Below are positions 60,601 through 64,000 of a DNA stretch of 64,000 nucleotides, in pieces. A program made the translations under genes and the position numbers. Source of the stretch: Clonostachys chloroleuca (lineage: Eukaryota > Ascomycota > Sordariomycetes > Hypocreales > Bionectriaceae). Below the pieces are notes generated by a model. The model worked only from the letters and a program-made list of their open reading frames with translations, was not told where the DNA came from and made no database searches. Every line of letters begins with the position of its first letter. The first letter of the stretch is position 1. The DNA lies in NCBI GenBank assembly GCA_037952775.1, contig JBANAY010000004.1, positions 1 to 64,000 of the forward strand. Direction: 5' to 3'.

Positions 60601-61524
60601 GCCCTTGCCGAAGAGGCCCTTGAGGCTGGCCGAATCTCCCTGTTACAGAATCAACGCAAGCTGGGACAGGAGTTGCTCCTCGAGTCGCTATCGCTACACG
60701 AGCAAATCTATGGCATCCTACACCCGGAGGTGGCGCGTGTGTACAACAGTCTTTCAATGCTTTACTATCAACTTGACGATAAGGAGGCGGCCATTGAGCT
60801 GGCAAGAAAGGCCATTGTGGTGGCAGAGAGAACAGTCGGCGTGGATTCGGCCGAGACTCTACTGAACTACCTTAATTTGAGTCTTTTCCTCCACCAGGCT
60901 GGCGATAGCAAGGGTGCCCTTAGCTACTCGAAGCACGCCTTGAAGCTATGGAAGATCATTTACGGCCCGGACCACCCAGACTCCATCACAACCATCAACA
61001 ATGCCGCCGTAATGCTTCAGCACCTCAAGGCTTACCACGAATCAAGACTGTGGTTTGAAGAGTCCCTCCGCGTATGCGAGACGGTGTTTGGCAGAGAGTC
61101 TGTCAACTCAGCAACCCTTCTGTTCCAACTAGCACAAGCCCTTGCACTTGATCAAGACTCTAAGGGAGCCGTGAATCGCATGCGAGAGTCTTACAACGTT
61201 TTCCTCAACGAGCTGGGACCAGAGGATAAGAACACCAAAGAAGCAGAGACCTGGCTCGAACAACTGACCCAAAATGCCGTCTCCATTGCCAAGCATGCCA
61301 AGGACGCACAGGCAAGACGCATTCGGTCCGGGATCCGTTTCCCTGCTGCGTCCACCGGGACTGTGCAGCCCGCTACCGCATCAGGAGGACGCATATCCTC
61401 AACCGGGATGGACTCCCGCAGCATTGATGAACTCATCAAGTTCATCGAGGGCGGTGAGGGTCAGTCAAAACCGTCGAAGAAGCGGCCAGGTCAGGGCAAT
61501 CCCAAGCGACGCGGCCGGGCCTAA
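57635..61524 (+). CDS. clu1: Clustered mitochondria protein Clu1/Tif31 (CLUH homologue)
   Basis: A large cytosolic RNA-binding protein needed for normal mitochondrial distribution; also reported in yeast as eIF3-associated Tif31. Exons: 57,635-57,674, 57,754-57,819, 57,883-57,941 and 58,005-61,524. The N-terminal ubiquitin-like CLU-N part (SLINISIALPDSKAE onward) is followed by the CLU domain (about residues 330-580; DYLGKRIVGQSIVPGI, YVLDLYRISPLDI) and the eIF3-p135 part (RYLGMV, PVPATAACISHLLNCLVG). A Lys-rich patch precedes TPRs (LLLESLSLHEQIYGILHPEV; GPDHPDSITTINNAAVMLQH). Exons sum to 3,685 nt, two short of frame. Two breaks are visible, at five C (60,337-60,341) and six C (60,428-60,433). 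One more base at each joins all three frames, giving 1,228 aa. Confidence 0.94.
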
Positions 61525-62923
61525 GCAACGGATCACTTGAAATGAGAGTAGCTTTATCAAATTAAAAAAAAAAGAAGAAGAAAAAGAGAGAAAAAAAAAA
61601 AGTTGTGGCAAAGGCCCAAACGAGGGAGACGTTGGTGGTCTCACCAACTGTGACGCATCATGATGACTCATGAGGAAACAAAATTGTGTGTTCAGGAACA
61701 CGCAGAAAATCAATGTACAACAAACATACGGCCAATATAGATGAAATATGGGAGCAACGTGTATCATGGAGTCAGGGCATGCATAAGTCATAACCGGTGG
61801 GAAAAACAAAATTACGGGGCAAACATCAAAGGAGGTCGGTATAGAGGGCAAGGCGATTTTGCATAGGATGTTGTCGTTGTTATCCCGGCCTAGGCGCGCA
61901 TGGCCATCATTTGAAATTGAATATCCTCACTCATCCTTCCTCACTCAGGAGTCAAATCGTCTTAATTTAAATTCACTTGCCTTGGTGATTGGATTTCATA
62001 CGAAAATAATGTGACAAGTCAAACCCCGGCAATTCACCCCCAGGTCGATATCTGTCGTCGAAGCCATCATCGAGTACGCCTTGGACGTCAAGGAGGCCAC
62101 ACAGCCGTTCGGACTTGAATAGTGAATTCTTTTCTTCCTTGAAGGATCGAATGAGAGTAAAAGATATCATAAAACGTTTATCTACGATCAACAACTACCT
62201 CGAGGCTGCCTCGAAATGCGAACAGTCTTCCCCCTCTACCCGATGTCAACAGCTCTCGAAACAGCTTTCTTAGTCCCATGAAGCCTCCTATAACACTGAG
62301 CATTTAACAGGATAAGAATTCTCTAACGCTGGCTCGTACTTATCGTATCCTGCACATGGGTGTACAACCCTGTTGGTTCGATTTCGACATATGTCTCATT
62401 ATAACCCGTCTTGTAAGTTGTCCACTGTGCAAAACACGCCGCCCTTAACATATCAAGGTGTGGCTGGAGCATGTCGGACAATGTTAGCTAGCGCCCAGGG
62501 ATTCTCGTACGTGGTGAACAGAATTTGTAGGTCAGTTTGCCATCCATAGGACCTAATCTTTGTCATATTACAGCCTATGGTCGCTTCGGGGGACACTAAC
62601 AAGTAACCCCCCCAAACAGTTCGGCAATACAGCACACGTCGATGGTGTCTTACGATCCCAAGTTTCGGTAAATATCAGATAGGGGCATGCAAATGAAGTT
62701 GATGGTAGCCTGGAGTTTGAACCCTAGAGGTCTACTGATTTCATCCATGCTCAAAGTGTGGGAAAAGAGACAAAATATATGGAGTATCAAGGTTCACAGT
62801 ATTCGTCAGCATGTCAAATCAATGCTCGCTCATCCAGTCATCTCCGTCTGCAGCGGTAGGCATCCAGTGCTATTCGCTACGTGAGGGTTCGGTCATTTAA
62901 ACGTAGAATTTCTTTCATTTGCT
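61525..62923. other. Convergent 3' flanks of clu1 and the forkhead gene
   Basis: 1.4 kb with an A/G-rich run at 61,562-61,602 just after clu1. No supported gene; small frames on both strands are unconvincing. The forkhead stop may lie a little inside this stretch, at about 62,878, depending on splicing. Confidence 0.5.
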
Positions 62924-64000
62924 TCATGTCCTCCCCTTCATCAGTGCATTGGCCACCGACACTCCTCTCCCGACTGGTGCATGATATGCCCCAATACTCT
63001 GAAAACCCCTACGAAAAGAAGAGTTAGTTGTGGGGAAATAAATTGGGCTCAGAACCTGATACTTACTTTGTGAGATCAAACCCTTGTTCTTCCTCATCGT
63101 CTTCTTCCTCCTCTTCAATAGGCGCAACCTGTTCCGGTTTGCTATTCCCCCTTGAAAACGTGTCGGGCTGCTCGGGGGAGACTTGTTGGCTTGAGGAGGG
63201 CTACTACTTGGCGGGGGGACGCCGAGCACAGTCTTAGAGGGGCTCATCTCGTAACCACCAAGCGGCTTAAGGGGAGTGCTTCCAATATCTGCATATTTCC
63301 AGAACGGTGCTGGTGAGCTCGTTGGCATATGTTGACTTGGTCGTTGGGCAGTACTAGGCGGTGCCAGTTTAGGGTGAACACGAGGTGGAGCAGGTGTGAC
63401 GAATGAAGCGCCGTCCTCTTGTAGGTATGAGGAGGTCAAAGTTGGTGATTGAAGTTGGAAGCTGGACACTGGAGGATCCGCTACTGCGGATTTCTTTGAC
63501 CTGGGAAGGGGACTGCCGTCGGCAGTCAGAGTTCTCCCTTGGGCTCGTTCTGTGGGCCTATCTGGCGTCGACTGTGTCATGGCCAACGATGAACCTGGGG
63601 ACGGAGAGACTAGGAGAGAGCCACGTCGCTTTCTCACCGATGGAGAGCCTCGTGCCGCCATATCTCGAGGGCCCTGTGTAATATAGTTAAGCTGATTCGG
63701 TGAAGAAGGGGCAGAAGAACCCCGATGACCGCCTCGGCCGATGCGCCAAGCATTCTTGACCATTTCTTCCTTGGCTTCAGGGACAATCTGCCATTTCATG
63801 CCTTTCCCTGGCTCGGTCGTAGATCTGGCTACTTTGTCAAATGCCTTATTCAAAGATAGATTATGACGGATTGAATTCTAAAGTCACGTCAGCCAAGATC
63901 TACGAATGATTTCTATCCCTGGAAACATTACCTGCCAACCCGCAGCTTGTTGATGCCGGTAATATGAATACCTTGTCATGATAAACTCGTAAATGCCGCT
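62924..64000 (-). CDS. Forkhead transcription factor (Fkh1/2 type), partial at the window edge
   Basis: Runs off the right edge, so only the C-terminal part is present. The last complete intron is 63,931-63,878; across it the forkhead (winged-helix) domain reads GIYEFIMTRYSYYRHQQAAG, WQ, NSIRHNLSLNKAFDKV, then EPGKGMKWQIVP, followed by the family-specific NAWRIGRGGHRGSSAPSSP and LNYITQGPRDMA. These match fungal Fkh2-like regulators of mitosis and conidiation. A long Ser/Pro-rich tail with several S/T-P sites (possible CDK sites) follows. At a run of five G (sense) at 63,147-63,151 the natural frame is lost. With six G it continues as NSKPEQVAPIEEEEEDD and reaches a GTAAGT donor near 63,070. 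The final exon and stop (62,924 or about 62,878) are therefore uncertain. Confidence 0.88.

Overview
The window is nuclear DNA of a filamentous ascomycete (Pezizomycotina, most likely a eurotiomycete). The evidence is short spliceosomal introns of about 54-130 bp with GTRAGT-like donors and CTAAC-like branch sites, fungal-type proteins (calpain PalB, Pmp47, Clu1/Tif31, Tfc4, Vts1, a fungal forkhead factor), and a large block of AT-rich DNA carrying the signature of repeat-induced point mutation (RIP). The species cannot be fixed from sequence alone.

Bases 1 to about 21,300 are a RIP-ruined transposon graveyard. CpA, TpG and CpG are almost absent and there is no open frame. Repeats and one Ty3/gypsy pol can still be read through the mutations. 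A less damaged element with two 216-bp LTRs lies at 16,528-20,129. The island ends at a repeat terminus near 21,262 and is followed by a small accessory zone (21.3-25.3 kb): an orphan ORF with no ATG, a PEX11-like gene, and a phosphotransferase (APH-fold) gene broken by an in-frame stop just before its catalytic loop.

From 26.3 kb rightward the DNA is ordinary core genome. In order: tfc4 (-), vts1 (-), ribosomal protein eL29 (-), pmp47 (-), palB (+), a C2H2 zinc-finger gene (-), sen15 (-), a DUF2985 membrane protein (+), a Yippee-like gene (+), an SLC35F6-like transporter (-), a ferric reductase (-), a conserved-looking unknown (-), clu1 (+), and a forkhead gene (-) cut by the right edge. Exon structures were worked out by hand. 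Where the gene is intact the summed exon lengths are multiples of three.

Five genes do not sum correctly. tfc4, vts1 and the C2H2 gene each lack one base, clu1 lacks two, and the forkhead gene needs one more base to stay in frame. Five of these six breaks sit exactly on a C or G run of 5-6 bases that would be in frame with one more base. This looks like systematic homopolymer under-calling in the assembly rather than gene death.

I found no new multi-gene system. The genes are mostly unrelated housekeeping functions, with no cluster logic. The points most worth following are the RIP island (context of the surviving CpA sites, nested repeat order), the broken phosphotransferase, the homopolymer frameshifts, and the corrected starts and exons of tfc4, palB and eL29.
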